15,550 bases of DNA from Bacteroidales bacterium UBA1219 (GCA_002309295.1 DBXF01000037.1:30258-45807), one strand, 5' to 3'. Shown: positions 7,134 through 14,773, numbered from the stretch's first letter. The notes: generated from the letters alone by a model not told the origin. Numbers and translations are program-made.

Positions 7134-9299
7134 TTATCTTGCTATAACAAGCTTGGCCGTTCTGGAAAACAACTCCGACGACACCTTTATTATATATATG
7201 CCTTGTCCTAGCTGCGAAACATCAAGCATTTTGCCGTGAGTTCTGCCGTTTATCAGCAACCTGCCGTCGAGACCATACACTTGAACTTCTTCATCGCCTT
7301 CGGCACCGCTATCGACAAAGACTGAATGTTTGGCGGGATTGGGATACACTGCCAATTTCCCCGAAGCCGCCTCGGGATGATGTATCGAAACCGTTTCCAA
7401 AGCTTTTTTCACGGCAGCCATGGCGTCCACTTTGCCATAGCCCCAGCGCAAGCTGCAGTTGTCGTTCAATTGGCCTGTCATATTGTCGTTGCGGGCGGTG
7501 TTGATGATGATGTCGCGAACCTGGTCCACAGTAAGATAAGGATTAGCTTCGAGCATCAGGGCCACCACGCCGGTAACCGTTGGCGAAGCCATCGAAGTGC
7601 CCGACAAGCCTGTAAAATGGTATGGTCGTCCGCGGTACATAACTGTAGTTACGGGATTGATATAATCGGCTGTGTACGAGTTGGTGGATGACACCACACT
7701 AACTCCCGGTGCTGATATTTCGGGTTTCTTGTTGTTTGTCAGTGTCGGGCCGCGACTCGAAAACGAGGCTATATTGCCTGGATAATATGTGCTGTCGCGT
7801 TCCTGAATACGGTCGGCATAGTGTGCGGCCACGGTTATGCACTTGTCGGCAATGGTTGGCTCGCTGAGACCATAAGCATTGTCTCCGTTCACATAGCCCG
7901 TACGACCGTCGGAAACAAAGGCCACTCCTGTGTTGCCTGCGTGATCCTTTTTGTTGTAAACATTCCAAAGATGGACGGTGTCGCCCAATTGTGCCGAAGT
8001 CACGAACAGATGCACCATATAGTTGCTTTTTGCGATATTCACAAAAGCGTAAGGACGTCCGTTGTTGACATTGGCCGACTCCATGGCCACATCGTATCGG
8101 ATAGTATCCGTGCCGATGATGATAGCCGTATCGCAGTAGAATACGCTCTGGTTGGTTTCGTAGAAAGGAGTGGCGCGAAAAACGCTGTCGCCCGAGCTGA
8201 AAGCCAGTCCAAGTTTGAAACGTCCTCCGACATTGCCCCAAGCCGAGATCCCCTCTCCTACTTCGCCGCTGAACTGCACTACCGAGCGCAAGGTGTCGGG
8301 AAGACTGTCGAACACTTTCATCAGGTGGAAATTCACGTCGCCGTTGTTTCCTGCACTCGACACAAACACCACGCCGCTGTCGGCGTACGAGTTTATGGCC
8401 TGACTCATAAGCGAGGTGCCGTCGTTGGCACCGAAGGAATACATTCCCCAGCTCATATTCACCACCAGTCGTTTGCCGGCTTCACGAGCCTGGTCCTTGA
8501 GCCATGCGAAAGCGTCCAAAGCACCTGCCTCATTGAGTTTAAACGATACAAACATAAAATTGGCGTCGGGAGCGATGCCTTTGTATTTGGTTCTGCAGCC
8601 CGAGCCTCCAGCTATGCCCGCCACATGCGAGCCGTGGGTGGAATAGTTATAAACGCCCGGAGTGTCGCATTTTGCCTCGAGCATGGCCTCCTTGGTGGTA
8701 AGCTCGGTGCCGTAAGAGAAATTGGCAGGAGCGGGACCCGACAATTTGAACTGGTCCCATACCTTATATATACGGTACACGCGACGTGTGGAGTCGTAGA
8801 AATTGGGATTGGTGTAGTCGAAACCCCAGTCGGTGATACCTATAAGCACATTCCTTCCCGTGTAGCCTTGCGGCAAATCCAGACCTTGCTGCACACTGTC
8901 GGCGCGAGTGTCGAAACGGCTGTTCTGCAGAAGCGGATATACAGGACGTGCCACGTCGTATTGCAAAATGTCGGCACTGGTCTCCAGCACATCCAGCTTT
9001 TGCAAAGGCACTTGCATTGTAACAATATTCCCTACTTTGGAGCCGGACTTTATGCCGTGAGCGGCAAATTCCTCTTTTTCGAAACTCGGCGACACTTTGG
9101 CCACAACGCTGATATACAACGTCGTCCCCTCTTTGGTGGGGTTGAATTTCTGGATATAGTTGTTGTTCTCCAATGCCTGCACACTTTTTTCCTTGGAGAC
9201 CTGCATGCGGAACAACTTTGTTTCCAATCCGCATTTATTCTGTGCCTGCAAGGCCAAAGTCGCCATACACAGCACTGCTAATATCAAATATTTTCGCAT
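7134..9299 (-). CDS. secreted subtilisin-like (S8) serine peptidase with T9SS type A sorting domain (721 aa)
   Basis: Probably an extracellular or cell-surface endopeptidase. Order: signal peptide (1-19, MRKYLILAVLCMATLALQA, cut before Gln20); N-terminal prodomain (about 20-125); S8 catalytic domain with Asp157 (ITDWGFDY), His222 (THGSHVAGIAGG), oxyanion Asn318 (SSAGNNG) and Ser569 (GLSGTSMASP); and a C-terminal Por secretion tail from about 648 (LAVYPNPAKHSVFV) to the end (IYIIKVSSELFSRTAKLVIA), the signal for type IX secretion across the outer membrane. Asn318 to Ser569 spans 251 residues against about 66 in subtilisin BPN', so an extra beta-rich domain of about 185 residues is inserted there. 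I placed the start at 9299; an in-frame ATG at 9377 would add 26 charged residues before the signal peptide and lies inside the terminator hairpin region. Promoter at about 9324-9331. Substrate unknown. Confidence 0.95.
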   Translation of the reverse strand: MRKYLILAVLCMATLALQAQNKCGLETKLFRMQVSKEKSVQALENNNYIQKFNPTKEGTTLYISVVAKVSPSFEKEEFAAHGIKSGSKVGNIVTMQVPLQKLDVLETSADILQYDVARPVYPLLQNSRFDTRADSVQQGLDLPQGYTGRNVLIGITDWGFDYTNPNFYDSTRRVYRIYKVWDQFKLSGPAPANFSYGTELTTKEAMLEAKCDTPGVYNYSTHGSHVAGIAGGSGCRTKYKGIAPDANFMFVSFKLNEAGALDAFAWLKDQAREAGKRLVVNMSWGMYSFGANDGTSLMSQAINSYADSGVVFVSSAGNNGDVNFHLMKVFDSLPDTLRSVVQFSGEVGEGISAWGNVGGRFKLGLAFSSGDSVFRATPFYETNQSVFYCDTAIIIGTDTIRYDVAMESANVNNGRPYAFVNIAKSNYMVHLFVTSAQLGDTVHLWNVYNKKDHAGNTGVAFVSDGRTGYVNGDNAYGLSEPTIADKCITVAAHYADRIQERDSTYYPGNIASFSSRGPTLTNNKKPEISAPGVSVVSSTNSYTADYINPVTTVMYRGRPYHFTGLSGTSMASPTVTGVVALMLEANPYLTVDQVRDIIINTARNDNMTGQLNDNCSLRWGYGKVDAMAAVKKALETVSIHHPEAASGKLAVYPNPAKHSVFVDSGAEGDEEVQVYGLDGRLLINGRTHGKMLDVSQLGQGIYIIKVSSELFSRTAKLVIAR

Positions 9300-9323
9300 T
9301 TCTTTAAATATTAAAACAACTTG

Positions 9324-9331
9324 CAAATTTA
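9324..9331 (-). promoter_or_regulatory. -7 box of the promoter for the S8 peptidase gene
   Basis: On the minus strand TAAATTTG matches the Bacteroidota -7 consensus TAnnTTTG, and the 22 nt around it are almost identical to the rnhB promoter (nine A residues, three nt, then TAAATTTGCA). The -33 position at 20 nt spacing reads CTTT and falls in the T-run of the preceding terminator, so this box is weak. Transcription would start near 9316, leaving a leader of only about 17 nt before the ATG at 9299. Confidence 0.6.
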
Positions 9332-9344
9332 CGATTTTTTTTTC

Positions 9345-9374
9345 AAATAAAAAAGAGCGGTCTTTCGACCGCTC
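9345..9374 (-). terminator. rho-independent terminator of the gyrA-TPR operon
   Basis: On the minus strand a perfect 8-bp stem GAGCGGTC / GACCGCTC with a GAAA tetraloop is followed by TTTTTTATTTG. It begins 36 nt after the stop of the TPR gene (9410). The GC-rich stem, GNRA loop and U-tract make this the clearest terminator in the window. It separates gyrA-TPR from the S8 peptidase transcription unit. Confidence 0.9.
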
Positions 9375-9409
9375 CACTTAATTAAGAATATTATGAAAAA
9401 AATCTTTTA

Positions 9410-10633
9410 CTATTGTTCGTAAACTTTAAGTTCGTCCAGCGGTTTTTTCATACGAACATAAACCATCTGTATGCTGCGCAGAGCTTCGTTGTATCTCTGA
9501 ACATATTCGCGAGAGGATTTATCGTTGGTGTCGAGAGATTTTTTATAATATTTGGCTGCTTCCTCATATTCTTTCAGAGCCTTGCCGTGAAGTTCTTCGT
9601 ATTTTTCAGTCTCTTCGAGAGGAATATTGTCGGCCTCTCTGTCGATATCGGTGCCTTTGTTGAAGTGCAGACGGCCCAGTCCGTTGTAAGCCACGGGGTT
9701 GTTGGGAGTTACTTCAAGAACTTTCTCAAATTCCTTGGTAGCTGCGTCGTAGTCGAGGATGTCGACATACACATCGGCCACACTGCACATCAGACCTGCC
9801 TTCTGTGCGGGGTCTTGCAAATTGCTGGCCTTTTCAATGGCCGAGTTTGCATAGTTGCGTGCCATTTCGGCGTTGCCGGCCCACGAACTTACTTTAGCGG
9901 CAAGCAGAAAAGCATTGTAGTCTTTGGATTGTTTTTCGGTGTATGTCTTAGCAAGTTTCATAGCCTCTACAGTGTCCTTATCGTTTTCGTAAATAGCGGC
10001 AAGCGACTGATATACATACACTTTGTCGTAACCAGCTTTCACGAGGGGCTTGTAGAATTTTACCACGGCCTTGTTGTCGCCAAGGGCTCTTGCAGCAGCA
10101 CCGGCAATAAAACGCGCTTCTTTCACACGGTCCTTTATTTCATCATCGTTGCTTGCACCGGAGGCTTGGAAAATATTGATTGCCTTGGAAACAGAATTGA
10201 TGCATTTGCGGTACTGGTTGGTGTCGTCGCCGGCATTGTTGTAGGCCTGGTATGCCTCGTTGACATATTTTTCGGCAACAAATTTGAAGACTTCGTTGTT
10301 AAGTGTGATGATACTTGCCTCTTTTGCTACGTTGAGTTCCTTGCTCTTGAGGGCGGCTTCGTAAGCAATGTCGGCCCAGTTTTCGGGACACACTTTCTTA
10401 ATCTTCGGCTTGTCGCTCATACCGAGATTCACATATATCCAGCCTTTCCAAGCCCATACTTCGGGATTGTTTTTAGTGCCTTCCTCTTCGCAGGCGGCAT
10501 CTATCTCAATTTTGGCTTTGTCGTAATAACCTTTTTTGGGATTGGCGTAGTTCTTTGCGTTGTCCAATCTCAACTGTGCGCTGGCGGTCAGTGCGAGACC
10601 TGCAAGTGCGATTATCAGTGCTATTTTTTTCAT
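9410..10633 (-). CDS. secreted or periplasmic TPR-repeat protein (407 aa)
   Basis: Probably a scaffold or protein-binding factor; no enzymatic motif is present. It has a signal peptide MKKIALIIALAGLALTASA with cleavage before Gln20, and the rest is helical. The clearest tetratricopeptide repeats are about 240-270 (AFLLAAKVSSWAGNAEMARN...) and 282-325, with DYDAATKEFEKVLEVTPNNP being a textbook TPR helix B plus turn. A further helical pair, KALKEYEEAAKYYKKSL (351-367), lies near the C-terminus. No lipoprotein Cys and no sorting tail, so a periplasmic location is most likely. It follows gyrA by 83 nt without a recognisable promoter and ends 36 nt before a strong terminator, so it is probably the second gene of a gyrA operon. 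I recall a TPR gene downstream of gyrA in other Bacteroidales. Specific role unknown. Confidence 0.88.
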   Translation of the reverse strand: MKKIALIIALAGLALTASAQLRLDNAKNYANPKKGYYDKAKIEIDAACEEEGTKNNPEVWAWKGWIYVNLGMSDKPKIKKVCPENWADIAYEAALKSKELNVAKEASIITLNNEVFKFVAEKYVNEAYQAYNNAGDDTNQYRKCINSVSKAINIFQASGASNDDEIKDRVKEARFIAGAAARALGDNKAVVKFYKPLVKAGYDKVYVYQSLAAIYENDKDTVEAMKLAKTYTEKQSKDYNAFLLAAKVSSWAGNAEMARNYANSAIEKASNLQDPAQKAGLMCSVADVYVDILDYDAATKEFEKVLEVTPNNPVAYNGLGRLHFNKGTDIDREADNIPLEETEKYEELHGKALKEYEEAAKYYKKSLDTNDKSSREYVQRYNEALRSIQMVYVRMKKPLDELKVYEQ

Positions 10634-10716
10634 CTTTTTGTAATATTAAAAGTTTCTACTTTAAAATTTGCTTATTTGTAACTTATTATCTGTCTTTCTT
10701 ATTGTTTTGGGATTTG

Positions 10717-13263
10717 TTATTCCTTGGCCTCTGTTTCCGCAGATTCGGTATTATTCTCTGTTTCAGGGTTTTCCATTGCTTCGGCGTCTGCCACTACATT
10801 TTCTTCGGGTTCCTCGTCCTCAGAGTGTTCCACTTTGGTGATGGAGGCTATGGAGTCGTTGCCACGCAGGTTGATCAAGCGCACACCCTGTGTGTTTCGT
10901 CCCATCACACGAAGGTCGGCCACGCGCATGCGGATAAGCACGCCGGATTTGTTTATAATCATAAGGTCGTTTTCGTCGGTAACGTTGGCTATAGCCACCA
11001 GCTGGCCGGTCTTTTCGGTGATGTTGATAGTTTTAACGCCCTTGCCGCCGCGGTTGGTTATGCGGTATTCGGCGAGTTCCGAGCGTTTGCCGTAGCCTTT
11101 TTCAGAAACCACAAGGATGTTGTAGCTGTCGTTTTCAACACATAGCATGCCGATAACCTCGTTGCCTTCGGTGTCGAGGTTTATGCCTTTCACTCCCGAA
11201 GCGCCACGTCCCATAGGACGCACGGTGTTTTCGTTGAAACGCACCACTTTACCCGCCTTCGATGCAAGCAACACCTCGTTGTTGCCGTTGGTGAGCTTGG
11301 CTTCGAGCAGTTCGTCGCCGTCGCGCACCGTAACAGCTATGATGCCGTTCTGGCGAGGACGGGAATAGGCCTCGAGGGTAGTTTTCTTGATAATGCCGTT
11401 TTTGGTACACAGCATTATATAGTTGTTCTTCAGGTAATCTTCGTCGGAGAGGTTAAGCACATTTACGTAGGCTTTCACCTTGTCGTCCGGGTCGATGCTG
11501 ATAAGGTTTTGTATGGTGCGGCCTTTGGAATCTCTTGCCCCTTCGGGTATCTCGAAAGCCCTGAGCCAAAAACACTTACCCTTTTCAGTAAAGAAAAGCA
11601 GGTAGTTATGGTTGGTGGCTGTGAAGATATGTTCCACGAAATCCTCGTTGCGCACCGAACTGCCTTTGGCTCCAACGCCGCCACGGTTTTGTATGCGGTA
11701 TTCGCTCAGCAGTGTGCGTTTTACGTATCCCAGATGCGAGATGGTTATCACCACGTCGTGGTCGGGGATGGTGTCTTCGATACGGAAATTGGACGAAGCA
11801 TATTCGATACGGGTACGACGTTCGTCGCCGAATTTTTCGCGGGTTTCGACAAGTTCGTCTTTGATAACGCCCATAAGGACATTGTGGTCGTTGAGAATTT
11901 CTTTGCAACGTGCTATCAATTTCTGCAGTTCGTCAAACTCTTCCTGCAGTTTTTCGCGTTCCATGCCGGTGAGCTGACGCAGACGCATCTCCACGATGTA
12001 TCGTGCCTGTGTTTCGGTGAACTGGAATTTTTCCATCAAGGCGGTGCGGGCATCGTCGACAGTTTTGGATGCACGAATTGTGGCAATCACCTCGTCGATG
12101 ATGTCGAGGGCTTTGAGCAGGCCTTCAACGATGTGGGCGCGTTCCTCGGCTTTGGCAAGCTCGAAACGTGTACGACGTGTAACAACGTCTATGCGGTGGT
12201 CAACAAAGTGGTTTATCAAGTCCTTGAGGTTGAGCAGCACAGGACGGCCGTTGACAAGGGCTATATTATTGATACTGAACGAGCTCTGCAGTTCGGTATA
12301 TTGATACAATTTATTAAGGACGACTTTGGCAACGGCGTCGTGTTTCAGTTGGTATACAACACGTATGCCGCTTTTGTCGGATTCGTCGCGGATGTCGGAG
12401 ATGCCGTCGATTTTGCCCTCTTTCACAAGTTCGGCCTGACGTTTCACCATCTCGGCTTTATTAACCATATAAGGAATGGTGTGGGCCACAATCACGGGAC
12501 GGCCTTTATGGTCTTCCTCGATAGTGGTCTCGGCACGGAGCACTACCCTGCCCCTGCCTGTTTCGTAAGCCTCACGGACTCCGTCGTAGCCGTAGATAAC
12601 GCCGCCACCCGGAAAATCGGGGGCTTTGATATGCTGCATCAGTTCGTCGGTGGTAATGTCGTTGTTGTCGATAAAAGCGATGCAGGCGTTTATGGCTTCG
12701 GTGAGGTTGTGCGGTGCCATATTGGTGGCCATACCCACAGCGATACCTGCGGCGCCGTTGACGAGCAGGTTGGGAATGCGTGTGGGAAGAACCACGGGTT
12801 CTTTGCGCGAGTCGTCGAAGTTGTTCTGGAAATCGACGGTGTCTTTGTCTATGTCGGCAAGGAGTTCGCCGGCGATTCTCTCCAGTCGTGCTTCGGTGTA
12901 ACGGTAGGCAGCGGGACTGTCACCGTCGATGGATCCGAAGTTACCTTGTCCGTCCACCAGAGTGTAACGCATAGACCAAGCCTGTGCCAGACGCACCAAA
13001 GCATCGTACACCGAGCTGTCGCCGTGGGGGTGGTACTTGCCGAGCACATCACCCACGATGGTGGCACATTTCTTGTATGGAGAACTGTGAACCAGTCCCA
13101 ACTCGTTCATGGAGTAAAGTATGCGGCGGTGTACAGGTTTGAAACCGTCTTTCACATCGGGCAGCGCCCTCGAAACTATCACCGACATGGCGTAGTCGAT
13201 GAAAGAGGTTTTCATTTGCGATTCTATGTCTACCCTAACAATTTTTTCGTTCTCTACGTGCAT
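10717..13263 (-). CDS. gyrA: DNA gyrase subunit A (848 aa)
   Basis: This is the breakage-reunion subunit of the type IIA topoisomerase that introduces negative supercoils with GyrB. Numbering matches E. coli closely: catalytic Tyr122 in AAYRYTEARL, and the quinolone-determining region YHPHGDSSVYD with Ser83 and Asp87 in the drug-sensitive state. The winged-helix and tower region extends to about 500. The C-terminal beta-pinwheel carries a GyrA-box-like QNRGGVG (525-531), which supports gyrase rather than ParC, and blades such as RVADLRVMGRNTQGVRLINL. The last 39 residues are highly acidic (SEDEEPEENVVADAEA...), a tail that in other gyrases tunes DNA wrapping. The start MHVENEKIVRVDI lacks a Shine-Dalgarno; a promoter lies at 13335-13366. 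The TPR gene follows 83 nt on. Confidence 0.98.
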   Translation of the reverse strand: MHVENEKIVRVDIESQMKTSFIDYAMSVIVSRALPDVKDGFKPVHRRILYSMNELGLVHSSPYKKCATIVGDVLGKYHPHGDSSVYDALVRLAQAWSMRYTLVDGQGNFGSIDGDSPAAYRYTEARLERIAGELLADIDKDTVDFQNNFDDSRKEPVVLPTRIPNLLVNGAAGIAVGMATNMAPHNLTEAINACIAFIDNNDITTDELMQHIKAPDFPGGGVIYGYDGVREAYETGRGRVVLRAETTIEEDHKGRPVIVAHTIPYMVNKAEMVKRQAELVKEGKIDGISDIRDESDKSGIRVVYQLKHDAVAKVVLNKLYQYTELQSSFSINNIALVNGRPVLLNLKDLINHFVDHRIDVVTRRTRFELAKAEERAHIVEGLLKALDIIDEVIATIRASKTVDDARTALMEKFQFTETQARYIVEMRLRQLTGMEREKLQEEFDELQKLIARCKEILNDHNVLMGVIKDELVETREKFGDERRTRIEYASSNFRIEDTIPDHDVVITISHLGYVKRTLLSEYRIQNRGGVGAKGSSVRNEDFVEHIFTATNHNYLLFFTEKGKCFWLRAFEIPEGARDSKGRTIQNLISIDPDDKVKAYVNVLNLSDEDYLKNNYIMLCTKNGIIKKTTLEAYSRPRQNGIIAVTVRDGDELLEAKLTNGNNEVLLASKAGKVVRFNENTVRPMGRGASGVKGINLDTEGNEVIGMLCVENDSYNILVVSEKGYGKRSELAEYRITNRGGKGVKTINITEKTGQLVAIANVTDENDLMIINKSGVLIRMRVADLRVMGRNTQGVRLINLRGNDSIASITKVEHSEDEEPEENVVADAEAMENPETENNTESAETEAKE

Positions 13264-13334
13264 CTGTTTCTGTTTGTTTTAGTGCTTTGTATTTTAATAG
13301 TTTATGCCATCACACGGCTTTTCGTAATGTATTG

Positions 13335-13366
13335 CAAAAATACGGAAAAAAAATGAATTATGCAAG
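13335..13366 (-). promoter_or_regulatory. Bacteroidota-type promoter for gyrA
   Basis: On the minus strand the -33 box CTTG (13366-13363; consensus TTTG) and the -7 box TATTTTTG (13342-13335; perfect TAnnTTTG) are 20 nt apart. A run of eight T precedes the -7 box by 3 nt, mirroring the A-tracts of the other two promoters here. The expected start is near 13328, giving a leader of about 65 nt. A 6-bp inverted repeat, ATGCAA / TTGCAT (13360-13378), overlaps the -33 box and could be an operator. Confidence 0.7.
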
Positions 13367-13418
13367 TGAAAATTGCATGGTTTTTGCTTTTGTGCCGACA
13401 AGTTTTTTGACGGTCTTG

Positions 13419-14561
13419 TTATTGTTGGAATTTCAGACAGTTATCCACCGGATTGGCGTAAATGTGCAGGAAAATATTTTCGATATCCTCGTGGTGCGGG
13501 AATTCCAATGCCGCTATTCCCGAATGCATATATTCTTCGAAGTCTTTCTTTTGATCGGCTGTGTAGCGGTCGGCGAAGCGGTGAGAGGAATGCAATATGT
13601 CGTGGGCTATAAAGTTGGTTTTGAAGAGTTTGTAGTTGCTATATATGCGTTCGTCGATGATGTCGGCAAGATGGGTGAATTTCTCGTTTTTCTCGAAAGT
13701 GTCGCAATATTCGAGTTCCTCGCGGGTGATGGGTTTTGCAACAACGAACTCCACATCGCCCTTTTGCTGCATAAAGCCTTTCATTATGCTGTTCATATCC
13801 TCGTTTTTGCCTTTCATATATTTCTGATAGGTAGAGACATACATTTCGGCGGCTTTTAGGAAATCGCAGGGGTCGTATTCATACGAAACGGCTACGGGAT
13901 TGATTTTCAGCTCGTCCATACTTTCCACGAAATTGCTGTTGCCGCTGAGGGAGAACATTTTGAGCACTCCCACCTCAGTTTTGTCGTTGCCGTCCTTGGT
14001 ACGTCCGTTGCGCTGGGCTATCCAAATCGACTGATGCTTTTGGGTAACGACATAACGCATATAGTTGGACACCTTGACGGAATTGTTGTAGAAATCGCGG
14101 GCACTGCCTTCTCGCAGTATAGGCACCATTTTGTTCACTTTGCCAAAATCGGCTATAAAGTCGGACTTTATGAGGTTGTCGCCGAAGGTGATCTCCGACG
14201 ACTCGATACCTTTTTTAAGAAAGGCGATGTTGAGCACGGCCGGGTCGAGGACAATGTCGCGGTGGTTTGAGACAAGCACATGCTTTGGCTCGTTGCCCAT
14301 CTCCTCTATTCCTTTGCAGGTGAAGGATGTCATGGAGTCGGCAGTGATATTGTCGACGACCGTCATGACAACCCTGCGCTGGAATTCGTCGACAGTTTTG
14401 ATACTGAGCAGTCGTTCGCGACATTCGAGCATGTCCATTTCGGGGAAGAAAATTTTGGACAGCATCGGGAACCAATGACTGTTCACCATTCGCCGCATGG
14501 CATTGGGGACTTCAGCATCGGTATAAGGACGCAAATCTTCAAAATCAAAAGTGTTGTTCAT
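13419..14561 (-). CDS. PlsC/PlsB-like glycerolipid acyltransferase (380 aa)
   Basis: A member of the lysophospholipid acyltransferase superfamily, probably acylating (lyso)phosphatidate or a related lipid at the inner membrane. Block I is VSNHRDIVLDP (97-107). The canonical spacing is H-x4-D, but here His100 is followed by Asp102 and Asp106, so it reads H-x-D or H-x5-D. Further blocks are FGDNLIKSDF (127-136), VPILREGSARDFYNN (146-160), IWIAQRNGRTKDGNDKTE (179-196), which replaces the usual FPEGTR block, and INPVAVSYEYDP (220-231), matching the PlsC block IV (PV...YE.DP). It lacks an obvious membrane helix and has a C-terminal extension (240-380) of unknown role. I recall a Bacteroidota family with the same NHRDIVLD and WIAQR.GR.KDG blocks. 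It lies alone between a repeat-bearing intergenic region and the gyrA promoter. Exact substrate uncertain. Confidence 0.82.
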   Translation of the reverse strand: MNNTFDFEDLRPYTDAEVPNAMRRMVNSHWFPMLSKIFFPEMDMLECRERLLSIKTVDEFQRRVVMTVVDNITADSMTSFTCKGIEEMGNEPKHVLVSNHRDIVLDPAVLNIAFLKKGIESSEITFGDNLIKSDFIADFGKVNKMVPILREGSARDFYNNSVKVSNYMRYVVTQKHQSIWIAQRNGRTKDGNDKTEVGVLKMFSLSGNSNFVESMDELKINPVAVSYEYDPCDFLKAAEMYVSTYQKYMKGKNEDMNSIMKGFMQQKGDVEFVVAKPITREELEYCDTFEKNEKFTHLADIIDERIYSNYKLFKTNFIAHDILHSSHRFADRYTADQKKDFEEYMHSGIAALEFPHHEDIENIFLHIYANPVDNCLKFQQ

Positions 14562-14633
14562 CTATAATGTTCTTGTTATTTTTGACAATGACAATATACT
14601 TTAACGTGTTAGTTGCGATTTTATTTTGTGGTT

Positions 14634-14650
14634 CGGGGATTTTATCCCCG
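14634..14650. repeat. perfect 7-bp inverted repeat upstream of the acyltransferase gene
   Basis: CGGGGAT - TTT - ATCCCCG forms a strong hairpin on either strand, without a following T-run on the minus strand. It lies 73 nt upstream of the acyltransferase start, next to repeat copy B, and may belong to the same element, although copy A has no equivalent. It could be a processing or regulatory hairpin; function unknown. Confidence 0.65.
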
Positions 14651-14660
14651 TTTGTATTCT

Positions 14661-14755
14661 TTTTTTGTTCTCCGCTCCCTTCGGTCGCTATCAAAACATC
14701 CTCTGGATGTTTTTTCATCTGGGGTTATTAAGATCATGTGTCTCCGACACATTTT
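14661..14755. repeat. dispersed intergenic hairpin repeat, copy B (longer copy)
   Basis: This copy carries two hairpins. The first, at 14693-14713, has arms AAAACATCC / GGATGTTTT around TCT. The second, at 14736-14752, has arms ATGTGTC / GACACAT around TCC, followed on the plus strand by five T. The same order (TTTTGTTCT, CGCT, TCGCTATC, hairpin, TTCATCT, CCGACACATTT) recurs at 3504-3566 with an internal deletion. It lies 19 nt after the agmatine deiminase stop and about 100 nt before the acyltransferase start, both transcribed leftward. The T-run follows the hairpins only on the plus strand, opposite to the genes, so a simple terminator role is doubtful. Confidence 0.72.
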
Positions 14756-14773
14756 TTATAAAGAATTTAGTAA

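Noticed and set aside
7821..9281. A 486-codon open frame on the plus strand
   Set aside because: It is antisense to the S8 peptidase and has no recognisable domain; long antisense frames are expected from this codon usage.
9300..9377. N-terminal extension of the S8 peptidase from an ATG at 9377
   Set aside because: It would put 26 charged residues before a perfect signal peptide and translate through the terminator and promoter; the start at 9299 explains everything.
12994..13032. Possible quinolone-resistance change in gyrA
   Set aside because: Ser83 and Asp87 are both present, the sensitive state.
10717..13263. ParC instead of GyrA
   Set aside because: Numbering matches GyrA exactly through Tyr122, a GyrA-box-like QNRGGVG is present, and the full pinwheel plus acidic tail fits gyrase.
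11509..13356. A 615-codon open frame on the plus strand
   Set aside because: It is antisense to gyrA, whose protein is unmistakable. Its composition (Val/Phe/His-rich, no domain) is that of a reverse-complement shadow.
13379..13418. Possible terminator after the acyltransferase gene (CTTGTC and GACGGTC segments)
   Set aside because: Pairing is only 3-4 bp with mismatches and no adequate U-tract follows on the minus strand.
14562..14630. Promoter for the acyltransferase gene (TATATTG region)
   Set aside because: The best candidate misses two of the four conserved TTTG bases and has no -33 partner; not supportable.
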